A stretch of DNA of 51,153 nt from Zopfochytrium polystomum. Taxonomy: Eukaryota > Chytridiomycota > Chytridiomycetes > Chytridiales > Chytridiaceae. Under the pieces are notes generated by a model, which was given only the letters and a program-made list of their open reading frames with translations, was not told where the DNA came from and ran no database searches. Shown one piece after another: positions 22,861 to 32,900 of the stretch (positions within the stretch are counted from its first letter, which is position 1; each line of letters opens with the position of its first letter). The stretch lies in assembly GCA_025765615.1 (NCBI GenBank), contig JAIVFJ010000388.1:1-51153 (forward strand), read 5' to 3'. The position numbers and the translations under genes are program-made.

Positions 22861-22994
22861 GTGAGTCACTCCAAACTTCACTAAACTAATTCTTTCCTTT
22901 CTACACCATTCCCTTTTCAAATTTCCTCTTCACAACCAAAAACAATTCAAAACCATTAACGTCACCTCACGTCACCCCACACTATCGCGCACAG
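22861..22994 (+). other. Intron-like insertion inside the copia pol region
   Basis: A 134-bp piece starts GTGAGT after PIPPDP and ends GCGCACAG before EASAPATAD. It is pyrimidine-rich internally and unlike its coding flanks. It has the look of a spliceosomal intron between the integrase linker and the reverse transcriptase. Confidence 0.35.
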
Positions 22995-23204
22995 GAAGCC
23001 TCAGCACCAGCCACTGCCGATGCCCCAGAGACCTTTTCGCTAGCGACGCAAGGGGCGGTGGGCCCAGCGATCTGGAGAATTTGCCCAGGTCCAGCGCAGA
23101 GGCTCATCAGCGGGTGGGTTGGGATGGTGAGGGCCCTGCTTGGGGGGGCCCTGCGTTGCTGGACGTCTTGAGTTCTCTATCCGCAAGAGGTACCCAGTGG
23201 TGAA

Positions 23205-25134
23205 GTGGACCCCGCCGCATCAGGCGAAGTGCTACCTGCTGACAGCGCCCCTGTTGTGCAAGATGTGCTGTTTGCGTGTGAGCCTGACGAGGACTTAGAC
23301 GATAACGATATCCAGTCAGTCTACGAGTCTGACGCTGACAATGAAGACAGACTCCTCTACGCCTTCAAGGTCAACTCTAACTCGATCAAAGTATCCCCAG
23401 ACACATACAAGGACCCACCAACGCACGAGGAGGCCATGGCATCGCCTCATGCAGAGCAGTGGAAGGAGGCCGAAGAGTACGAGCTGGATATGCTTCGCAA
23501 GATGGGAGTCTTTGTGGAGTCAGCAGCTCCGCCTGACAGCAACATCCTCAGCTGCAAGTGGGTCTACAAGCTCAAGTTCAAACCTGACGGCACTATTGAG
23601 CGGTTCCTTGCTCGACTTGTTGCTTGTGGATTCACCCAGCAGCCTGGCGTCGACTTCACCCTCACCTACTCGCCAGTTATTAGAGGCAACACACTTCGTT
23701 GGATGATTGCCCTCAGCACCCTGTATGGCTGGGACATGGAGATAATTGACATCTCCTCAGCCTACCTATACGGGATCCTAGACATACAAATCTACATGGC
23801 ACCACCACCTGGCGTATTGATCTCCCCCGGACTAGTGTGGCTACTGCTGAAGGGTCTCTACGGGCTGAAGCAATCAGGACGGACTTGGTATCGGCGTCTA
23901 GCCCTCCACCTTCGGTCAAAAGGCTTTGCTCAGAGCCAGGCAGACCCCTGCCTCTTCTGGCGCTGGACCAAGTGTGGGCTCTGCTTCATTCTGGCGTACG
24001 TCGACGACCTTCCACTCTTTGGCCACACCGCTGCCATCAAGGAGGCTGTTGCAGACCTCAAGACGGAGTTCAAGCTTCGAGAGCTGGGAAAGCTCAGCTA
24101 CATTCTCTCAATGGAAGTCATTCGTAGTTCAAACTTCACAATTCTCCATCAGACTAACTTCCTCCGGAACTTCCTCTCGCGCTTTGAGGCTAAGCACGGA
24201 CCTGTAACGCCTTGCAACGCACCACTCAAGGTAACAGCCAAGCTCACCCCTCGCGACTGGCACTCCACCGACCCAAGTGAGGAGAGCGTCGACAGCACTG
24301 AGTACCTCCATGTGATTGGCAGCCTCAACTACGCTGCAACGTCAACAAGACCAGACCTGGCACTCAGTGTCAGCTTGCTTGGTTGCTTTGCTCAAGACCC
24401 ATGCATCCGGCACTGGCACGAGCTACTCGACGTTGTGGGGTATGTCAAGGCCACCTCCACAGTTGGACTTCGCTACAGCTCAGACAGGAACAACCAAGTT
24501 GTTGGCTATGCTGATGCATCGTACAACTCCTGCCACGACTCTCGCTCACAGATAGCATACCTGGTGCTATTAGCAGGGGGAGCCATAGCATGGAAATCAA
24601 CAAGATCAGCAACTGTCCCAACCTCATCCACAGCAGCAGAGTACATTGCACTCAGTGAGCTTGGTCGGGAATTTGAAGGCCATCAACAACCTCCACCTAT
24701 CCATCCAGCATCCCCTCAAGCTACCAATCATTGCCTATGAGGACAACACACCATCAATCCACATGACAGTTAACGACCTTCACACCGATCGCTCCAAGCA
24801 CATCCGCCTTCGGTACCACCACATTCGGTCACTTGTTGAGGAGGGACTTGTGCAAGTTGAGTATGTCTACTCAATGGACCAGCTTGCAGACCTCCTCACC
24901 AAGCCACATGGACGCGATATGGTCTACGAGGGCCGGACTCTACTTGGACTGGTTGACTCAACTGAGAAACCAAGACGATACATGCAACATCACAAGAAAT
25001 TCCTAGAGACAAGATCAAAACGACGTGAGGAGCATATTCGACAAAAGAGTATCAAGAAGAAGGAATGCAAGAACTTGGACCACGCTGTGGCGTGGAAGGC
25101 GCGGCTGGCGCGCCAAGGGAAATCAGCAGGTTAG
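23205..25134 (+). CDS. copia reverse transcriptase and RNase H, interrupted
   Basis: The palm motifs CKWVYKLKFKPDG, DISSAYLYG and LAYVDDLPLFG (catalytic YVDD near 23996) identify reverse transcriptase. RNase H follows with YADASYNS and STAAEYIALSELGRE. A frame change near 24665 then leads into the second half (LPIIAYEDNTPSIHM, HIRLRYHHIRS, DQLADLLTKPHG), ending in TAG at 25132. Both halves are conserved copia sequence. Confidence 0.9.
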
Positions 25135-25400
25135 GCCCAACAGGGAGGGGGAGGGCACTGGACAAACTTTCCTTTACCTTTTGCCTTATTCGGCTCTTCA
25201 TGTATTTTCTATTCCTACCCTTTTGAAGTTCACTCCTCAGCAGCATTTTCCCAGATATCTTCACTTCCTTTCCCTGCCACAGTTTTCCCAGATCGGCCAA
25301 TTGATTTGGGTTTTTCATCCGAGCAGGGGCTTCAAGCACTCTTCCCCAGTTTCTTACCTCTGGAGGGTTTTGTTTTGAAGTCTAGGAAGGGCGCGTGTGC

Positions 25401-25409
25401 AAGGGGGAG
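25401..25409 (+). other. Polypurine tract of the copia element
   Basis: AAGGGGGAG lies directly before the right terminal repeat, the position where plus-strand synthesis is primed in LTR elements. Confidence 0.75.
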
Positions 25410-25518
25410 TGTTGGAATATGCCCCTGCGTGTGACAATCAAAAAATAAGAAGAAAAAAAAAGAAGTTGATCACACACGACTGCAACCCAATCTCCCTATA
25501 CCGACTCAGATTCCAACA
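25410..25518 (+). repeat. Right long terminal repeat (109 bp)
   Basis: Same ends as the left repeat (TGTTGG to CCAACA) but 44 bp shorter. The difference is a shorter GT run and loss of a block flanked by short CAC repeats. Confidence 0.9.
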
Positions 25519-25523
25519 AAACC
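25519..25523 (+). repeat. Target-site duplication AAACC (right)
   Basis: Matches 19214-19218 exactly. Confidence 0.9.
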
Positions 25524-25546
25524 TGCCCAGCCACAAATTTGTCTTC

Positions 25547-25566
25547 TTTTTTTTTTTTTTTTTTTT
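25547..25566. repeat. T20 homopolymer beside the retrotransposon
   Basis: Twenty T within 30 bp of the right target duplication. Similar runs occur elsewhere in the window. Confidence 0.85.
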
Positions 25567-25567
25567 C

Positions 25568-26527
25568 GCTGCGTAGATCTAAATCAAACCTGAAACGACG
25601 ACCAAACACCAGCTCACGTCGAGTTGGATGTAGTTTTCGAATTTCAGGTCGGCCATCGGCAGAGCACCAGAGGCAGTGGAAGATCCTCATCACAAACAAC
25701 ACGCAGTTCGTGCAAACAGAATTCGCCCGCGCCGGTTGTGCAAAGTGGATCGACCACCACTTCAAGGACCGCGCCATCTCCTTCAAGCAGGTAACCTTCC
25801 TCCTGAGCCACGGCGTCTCGTCGGAGGACGGCTCGGCGTGCTGGGCCAAGGCGCACGCCGTCTGCCCGGACGAGGCCAGAATCAAGGCGTCGCAGGAGCG
25901 GATGTCGCGGATGACATGTGCTCAGGGGTTCACGCTGGCGTAGCCGGATACCATCCGCTGGATCGCCTCTTTGAGCGGCCTGCTCGGGGATTGGGACGGT
26001 AATGAGGAGCAGGAAAAGAAGGAGGAGGGACAAGGCAGCAGCTCGCGAGACGTTAGAATGAATATGACACTCAACAAGGACTTGGAGTAGGTGCGGCGCG
26101 GTGCGTACGAGGTCTCCGTCGCGAGGGTGCCGGCGCCGCAGCTCCGCGGAGACGTAGAAATCGAATATTCCGGCACGGCAGAGCAGGAGCAGCAGCTGCC
26201 GCCGCCGCAGCCGCCGCAGAAGAAGGTGGACCAGCCAGAGCTGTTTCCCGCGGAGTTGTCCGCGCCCAACCGGCTTCCTCCGCATACGGCGTTGTGGAGC
26301 CACTATCGGCCGCCGCCGCGCTTTAGCTACTGGAAACGCTTGTACTACTGCTACGAGAGTCGGAGCGCCCCACGAATTTGGAGGATTTGGAACTTTGAGA
26401 ACGCTCAAAGCGCGATAGATGGGCTGGCGTATGTAACCTCTTCTTTTCTTATTGGTTTGATTTGTCGCTCGTCCTGTTTTGTGTTGTGCACTTGCACCTG
26501 CTCAGTGTGGAATACTTTCACACTTGA
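25568..26527 (+). pseudogene. Unrecognised reading frame with two in-frame TAG codons
   Basis: One frame stays open from about 25540 to a GTATGT donor at 26429 except for TAG at 25941-25943 and at 26088-26090. A CAG acceptor at 26505 continues it in phase for seven codons to TGA at 26525-26527. The codons show a strong third-position G/C preference typical of real genes here. No ATG precedes in frame, so the 5' end may lie in an exon on the far side of the retrotransposon. Visible features include a Cys/Lys stretch around AGCAKWIDHHFKDRAISFKQ, a Gln/Pro run, and an aromatic-rich end (FSYWKRLYYCYESR). I do not recognise the family. It looks like a decaying gene; sequencing error is the alternative. 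Confidence 0.45.
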
Positions 26528-27082
26528 GCGAATCCTACCAGAGGGACGACGAACTTTGATCTGCTACATTTCATCAGGTTTGGCAAGTGCCATGGTGGTT
26601 CCATCGTGACATACGCAAATTTATCAAGAAAAAAGAACCGTGCGCAGAGGAAGCACAAGCAATAAATCCACAACACAGGCACACTGTTTTGGCAATTATT
26701 AAGAGCCGGAGTTTTCTTCAAACACGCTTCAACTTCTCCAACACCAGCAAAATCAAAGTTCCCCCCGTCCCCATCACTTCATCCAAATTTGCTGGAGGAG
26801 CAACTTTGCCTCCAGGTTGTTCCTTTCTGATCAGGCTGCCGGATTTTGTTCATCAGCAAGCATCATGCGAAAGCTGGTCGTAACAAGGCCGGCAGCCACA
26901 AAGCCTTCCAGTGGAACTTAATGGGTCTGACAACAGCGAAATTAGTTGAAATCCTTTGGATGGGACCATAGTGCTGACTGGCTTGATGGGATAGGAAGAT
27001 TCCAGTAGAAGTCTAGGCGAAACCCCCGTCCCAAAATCAAGTTGTTTTGGTCTCATTTTGCCACGTGAAGAAAGGAGCAACC
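26528..27082. other. Intergenic, no gene seen
   Basis: Between two plus-strand genes. Short open frames only, without motifs or convincing splice sites. Presumably the 3' end of the frame at 25568-26527 and the promoter of the repeat-domain gene. Confidence 0.5.
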
Positions 27083-29230
27083 ATGTCACAACCTGAAGCA
27101 ACACCGTCGATGCGGGTGCAGCTTCCCCCTGAACTCTCCAGCTTCCACGCGCACTGCCTGCACTTGTCCGAGCAGCCAGAGCACCTCCAACTCCTGAAGC
27201 AGATCAGCGCTGAGGTTGTCGATCAGTCCTCCCGCTTTGAGTCCTTCCACACGGCCCGTCTGGATTGGATAAAGGCAAACCTGTTGCAACACTTCTTCAG
27301 CCAGGCTGGATGCTCCAGCCACCAGTGCGCTATTGGAGTGCAAAGATTTCCTTGAAACGCCACTCAGATTTGGACGAAGGTGGCAAGATTTCTCAAGCAA
27401 TCACTTCACTGGTCTTAGCGCAATACAGGGTCGAAGTTTCACCACCCTCGGACCCAAAGGTGGTAACAAGTGGGCATCCAACATTGGACAGTCAACAGCA
27501 TGAGAGTACCACAGAACATGCACCAATCACCAGGGCTCAATACCTCCAGCTTCAGGAAGATATTGACGAAATTCTGGATCGCGCCTGCTATGAAATCCAC
27601 AAGAACAAGAAGCAGATTCCGGCGCTCCATGGGGAGATAGTCGCCCTAACAGCAAACAACAGCCGCCTTACTGACGAGACTGCGCGCCTCTCTGAGGAAA
27701 ACAAGGATCTTCGCCGCAGGCTATCTGCCTTCGCAATGCGGACGCCTGTTTCCGTTACTGGATCGCCAGGGGAGGAAACCGCAGACATCGACACTCCGCA
27801 GTCCACACCCTCATCCTCAGCCTCGCAGGAGGGTCCGCCCTCGACGCCGCAGCCGCCATCACCCATGTCCAACTTGCTTCTATGGTCCTCCGTGCTCCAG
27901 TGGCGGTGGCCCCGTTTCGTCGCCCCCAAACTGGATAAAGAGGGGGTGAATGCTGTCCGCAACTCCCTCAGCCGCTTTTTGGCGCAAGCATGGCATCCCA
28001 GCCCCAGGCTCGCGCTACTACATGGTTCCCTCTCACCTGACAGATGAGCTTTTGACTGAGGCGGCTGAGCATGCCGGAGACATTCTGGACAAACTGGGAA
28101 AGCCAAAGGTGGATTTGGGAAAGCCAATGGGGGATTCCACCAAGACTAGAATTAGCGGTGGTGGCAGCAGCAGTAGTAGCAGCAGCAAAAGCAGCAGTGG
28201 AACCCCCAGTGCCTCAGTCCATCAGCTTGAAGAAGTTGAGGGAGGGAAGGAGGAGGAAGAGGAGGATGTGAGAGGCTGGCGTCCTTGGTTGGACCTTATC
28301 CGACAGCAGTGGCCCCAGTTCTTGCTCCACCGATTTGAGCACCGTGGCAGCATGTGGAGACTGGTATCCCACTACTGCAACTCCCGCAACCTCACCACCC
28401 ACATACCCTCGCAGCTATTTCAAGGCAAACCACTGAAAGCAATCCCACCATGGCTGGCTGAAGACTTTTTGGACACTGTGACTGGCAAGTTTGGAGAAGA
28501 AATGGATAGCCAGTTTGGCATGAGAGCAAGGCGGAAGAGACCACAGCCTGAGGATAGTAGCAGCAGCAGCGACGAGCTATCTCCATACTCTCCCAAAAAA
28601 CACAAGGCCACAGGCAACGCATCCAACAACCTCATTGCCTGGCCAGACATTGTGCGATCCAAATGGCCTACGTTTTCCTCCCGAGAAGGCTGCAGGCTGG
28701 TTGCTCACTTGGCCTATCAGTTTTGCACACAGAACGGCCTGAATCACCAACCAGTCCTAACAGAGAGGAAGCAAAAGTCTGTAGGAATCCCAGCGGCTCT
28801 CACGAAAAAATTCCTCGACTATGTTACCGGCACAGCTGGGGACCTACTGGACAAGCGCTTCCCCAACACCACCACCGCACCTCGCCTGGTTACTCTGGCT
28901 GACAGCACTGCTGGCAGAGGAGAAAGCCAAGCCCCAGGACCTGCCGAGAATGCTGAGGACGGCGACGACTGGGTGGCCTGCGCAGACCTTGTGAGAAAAC
29001 TGTGGCCGGGGTACTTGGCGTCATGCGACAAGTTTTGCCAGAGCGTTTCTGTTGCGTTTTGCAACAAGCACAACCTGTCTGCGACTGTCAAGTCTCCCAC
29101 GACGGGAAAATGGTGCCGCGCCGTGCCGAGGAGCATGGAGAGGCTGTTTTTGGAGGAGCTGCTTCGTGAGGCTGGGGGGAAAGATGGAGATACGCTGGGG
29201 CCCGCCTCTGTTGGGCTGAAGTTGGACTGA
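27083..29230 (+). CDS. Protein with a coiled coil and four copies of an unrecognised repeat
   Basis: Starts MSQPEATPSMRVQLPPELSS at ATG 27083. The frame must change between about 27290 and 27430; I could not decide between a small intron and an indel. Next comes a coiled coil (ALTANNSRLTDETARLSEEN), then four tandem units at about 27866-28100, 28278-28506, 28629-28862 and 28966-29187. Each unit shares W-x(3)-(I/V)-(L/V)-x(3)-W-P-x-(F/Y), a mid-unit FC or YC then K/R-x-x-L, and an A/G-(I/V)-P before a closing helix with FL. Unit 1 has a frame change in a T5 run (27976-27980); with four T it reads SRFWRKHGIPAPG, matching the other units. Acidic and Ser-rich linkers separate the units. No known domain comes to mind. 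Ends TGA at 29230. Confidence 0.6.
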
Positions 29231-29917
29231 TGCCACCGGAAAAGTGATTTGTGCTACAAAACTATCTCTCTCTCTCTCTCTCTCATATTTCCCCTTCTTT
29301 ACTTGTAATGTATTGTACCCATTCCCATAGCGTTGGTGCACCTTTTCATTTAACACATTTCAATTGAGGATCGGATGCCCACCCCGACTTCCGCTTTGTA
29401 GGCCAACGAACGGTAAGAGAATTCGCACGCAAGTGAACTCGGAATTGCGCAAATGGAACAAAGAAAAGAAGGTTCTGCAACGACTCCCCCAGCCTTTTGC
29501 CACAGATGGGAAAAAAAAAAAAAAGAGCCTCCAAGCACTACTGCGTTGTCCTGCAAGATCCCATTGAAGAAATCGCCGCTTTGTCAAGGCCGAGTAGGGT
29601 GCGCGCCAACATTGTTACGGCTGCACAGGTGCGACGATCTGGTACATATGCGCAGGCTCCTCATCAAGGTCACTGGTACCGTGCCATATTAAAAATGGGG
29701 TCGTGCTTTCAAGCGAAGCCAAATCGAATCCGGTAAACGAAAACTATAATCAGTTGATGTGGTCAAAATGAATTCGATGCGTGAATTCAATGCGATATCC
29801 GTCCCCTCAAAGTCAGAGTCCCAGTCGAGCGACATCTGACTGCACACAACACTCGAGAAAATAAAAGTTGACAATGAAGTCAAAGCGGGTTTCGAAAACT
29901 GAACTACAACGGGGCTG
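29231..29917. other. Convergent intergenic region
   Basis: Lies between the stop codons of two converging genes. It contains a TC repeat at about 29264-29285 and an A13 run near 29512. Open frames on both strands are short and motif-free. It should hold both 3' untranslated regions. Confidence 0.5.
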
Positions 29918-32900
29918 TCACTTGTAGTGAACGGGACAACTGTTCTTGCGCTTAAACCATTCTTCAATGCCTAAAAAAAGGACCATGAAAATGTTAGTGG
30001 AGTTCACGAGGGTTGGCAACGCAATGTCACTTGACACTCACAATGCTCATGGTAGATGCACAGGCAGTTCAGCCGAGCGATTCGGTCTCCCGCTTCCATA
30101 TCGTTAAAGCAAATCACGCACTCCGGTCCCTCCAAGGATTCCTTCAGCGTTTGAGCTGGATAAAATATCAATGGTATGAATAGACTCAGCCGTACAAAAA
30201 AGAAGAAAGAAATAAACTCGACGAATAAACTGACAGTACCTATGTAGCGGTTACCACTAATCACCATGCCGACACCCCTCCCGACAGCAACTTTCCGCAA
30301 ACAATCGGCAACATGCCTTTCCGCGGCATCACCCTCTTCGCCCCCGTCGTCCGTGCTGAGGCCGTGCAGCTCCACAAGCGACCGCTGGCAAACTGGGCAC
30401 TCGTTCATGATGCTGTCGGACATGTGAGCCGGCGCTTCGTCGCTGTCGTAGCCGTCCTCGTCGTCATCGTCGTCATGGTCTCCGACTTGATGCGAAGCGC
30501 CTGCCTGGCGCGCAGGCCGCCGCTGGCTCTCGCCATTGGCGTCCGCTGAGGACGACTGGATGGTGGTCACCGCGTCTTCTACGGCTTCCAAGAGTCCGGA
30601 CCACGCCGTCTGCGTCGCCGACGCCAGAGATGTGGCAAAGTTCGAAAACAAGCTGCTCCCCGCGTGAGGGCCGGTCGGAACGCTGCTTGTGCTTGAGCTC
30701 CTCAGGCCAAGACCGTTCCCAGCTGCCCCTCCGGTCCCCACTGTCGTATCGTTGCTAGATCCCAAGGAAGGGCCCCCCAGGGAGAGAGCTCGTGCAAATG
30801 GTGACGATGACGATGGCGCTGAGCTCGCCGATGTGCCAGGACCAGTTTGAGATGGCACCGACGCTGTTGAACCTGGAATAGGCGGAGGAGGGAGGGTCCA
30901 TCCAGGAGACCAAGCGAAGGGCTGTCGGGGTGTTGGCGTGCGTGGAGTCTGCGTGGAACGGATTGGAATTGTCGGATGAGAGATACGTCTCTGCAGTGAC
31001 GGCTGTCGGACTGGAGTAGTAATATTCCGTCCAGCATTGCTCAGACGCGTGAAACAGTTCTCGCATACGCGCTCCATTGTTGGAGGAAGAGGTATGGAAA
31101 CTCCATCGAACTCCTGCGAGTGGGCAAGGGGAAGCCGATTTGCTGTGCAAGGGTCACAGAAGACACGACCGCACGATCTGATTTGAAGACGTCAAAAAAA
31201 GGGAACAAAAAATAGATCTTAGCGAATATTGACTATAAGTGGGTCAAACTCACCGGCAATGGTGCCGGCGGAAAAACAAGGTAAACTTTCGTTTACAATT
31301 TCCACACTCAAGCGCGGTTTCGTCTGGTTGCCACCAGCCAGACAATGAGGCTGCCGCGGTTAGCGAACGGATTGCGGGATCCATTCCAACCAGTTGGAAG
31401 TCAGCCTCTGCTGTCGGCGAGGAAACCTGATCGAGTCCGGTAGTTTCTGAGGAGGACGATCGTGAAGCTGTCGAGCTGATGCTGCCGGAGCGAACGGCGG
31501 TTGCGTGCACAGTCGATACGAGAGGTGGGTTCGCCAACGTTAACCTGGACTGCTCAGAGTTATTGCGGCCAACAATATGGTGCAAGGAAGTGTATGTTGA
31601 AGCGGTCGACGTTGTCGCCTCCTCTGGCGTTGCTTTGATATAAACATCGTAAAGACAAAGAATGCTGAAAGTGGATAACCCACCTTTTGGTTTTGTAGAG
31701 CTCGACGACGGGGACGAAACGATGCCCTCCGCTTCCGTTATGAGCCGCTCAGACAAAGCTAAGGCTTTTGTCTTCCTATGCTCATCGGGATCATCTTCAA
31801 AGAAAACGTTAGAACCAAGTTTACGGCGTTGATGACAATCTGGTAAGGACAAGAACAAACGTTTGGAGCCTCCCAACAGTATCTCGATGGCCTCTTCTCG
31901 TTTGCGAGCTCCGTCCACCCCTGAGTCAGCGATCTCTCCTCTCTCCAGTTCAGCCACAAGGATTTCTGCCCTGCCGAGGTAATCAAGCTCCACAGCTCTG
32001 TCCTTGCCCCTCCGTGACGTATCCACTTCCGACGCCTGCGAGAATGTTGGAGACATTGTTGAGTCCATCAACGCAACGACATCAACTTTCCGCCGCCGAA
32101 CTCGAATCCAACGTCTTCGACGGACGAGGCCGAGTTGCCCAAGTTTTGGCGTAGGGCCAGCAGCCATAACGAGGCTGGGATGAGCAGCCCAACGAGTTGA
32201 AATGGTAAGAGGCTTTGAGAGGTCCACATCACCGCCATGCTCCCTCGAAGTTGTATCTCCTTCCACAGATTCAACATCCGTGCCGTTCAATTCGTCTTCC
32301 AAGTCCGTCTCGTCCTCTATTGGGCCCCAGGCGTATTGCCAGCCGTCTTCGGGATCGACGTCCGGGCGAGCGGAATCGATGCGCCACTCAGACCACCAAA
32401 ACCAGTCTTCGCCCGCAGCTGAGGGCAATCTGACTGCAGCAAGGTTGGGAACTGCTTTCACTTGTGTTCTGCTCCACCATGCCCCTCGTGTCGCAAAGTC
32501 GGAGTGGGTAAGGTGCGATGGAGAAAAGCCGGTGGTTGGGTCAGAAGGCGTGCTGAAGAAAGATGATGAAGCAGGCGGTCGTCGCTGGTACTCGAATACT
32601 TCTTCGATAATTACGTTTCTCAGTGGAACCACAGGAAGCACCGAGGAGGTAGTTTGTATCGAGGCAGTGTCCGTTGTGATGATCGACGAAGCGGTGTCGT
32701 CCCCAGCGACAGAGGCGGTCGACGGTGTAACGGGCGAGCCAGCTGCACGCTCCTTGCCCTTCGCACGTCGTCGACGTCGGTTCCGCTTGCGCCGCTGCCA
32801 ATGGATCCACCGAACCTCAGCCCGACGTAAAATTTCGCACGTGTAAGTGAGTTCCGACTGAGCAGCGAGATCGTGGGCCGAGTCGCCGTTCCTATTCCTT

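Larger units (their letters stand above)
19219..25518 (+). mobile_element. Ty1/copia LTR retrotransposon, inactive copy
   Basis: A 6.3-kb element bounded by terminal repeats starting TGTTGG and ending CCAACA, with matching 5-bp target duplications. Order of domains is gag, zinc knuckle, protease, integrase, reverse transcriptase, RNase H, which is the copia order. The body is damaged: TGA at 20540, TAG at 20939, a frameshift near 21778, TGA at 21951, frame breaks near 22435 and 22800, and another near 24670. This copy cannot make a full polyprotein. The two terminal repeats differ mainly by two length changes, so age cannot be judged simply from them. Confidence 0.93.

Noticed and set aside
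25644..26408. 254-codon minus-strand frame
   Set aside because: Leu/Arg-rich composition typical of antisense to a G/C-biased gene; no motif and no splice support.
17163..26527. Reassignment of TAG to an amino acid in this genome
   Set aside because: Three in-frame TAGs and no confident gene ending in TAG looked suggestive. However, several thousand codons of clearly conserved genes here (synthase, GMP synthase, nuclease-kinase, FYVE protein, Atg14-like) contain no in-frame TAG, which would be unlikely if TAG were a normal sense codon. Pseudogenes explain the three cases better.
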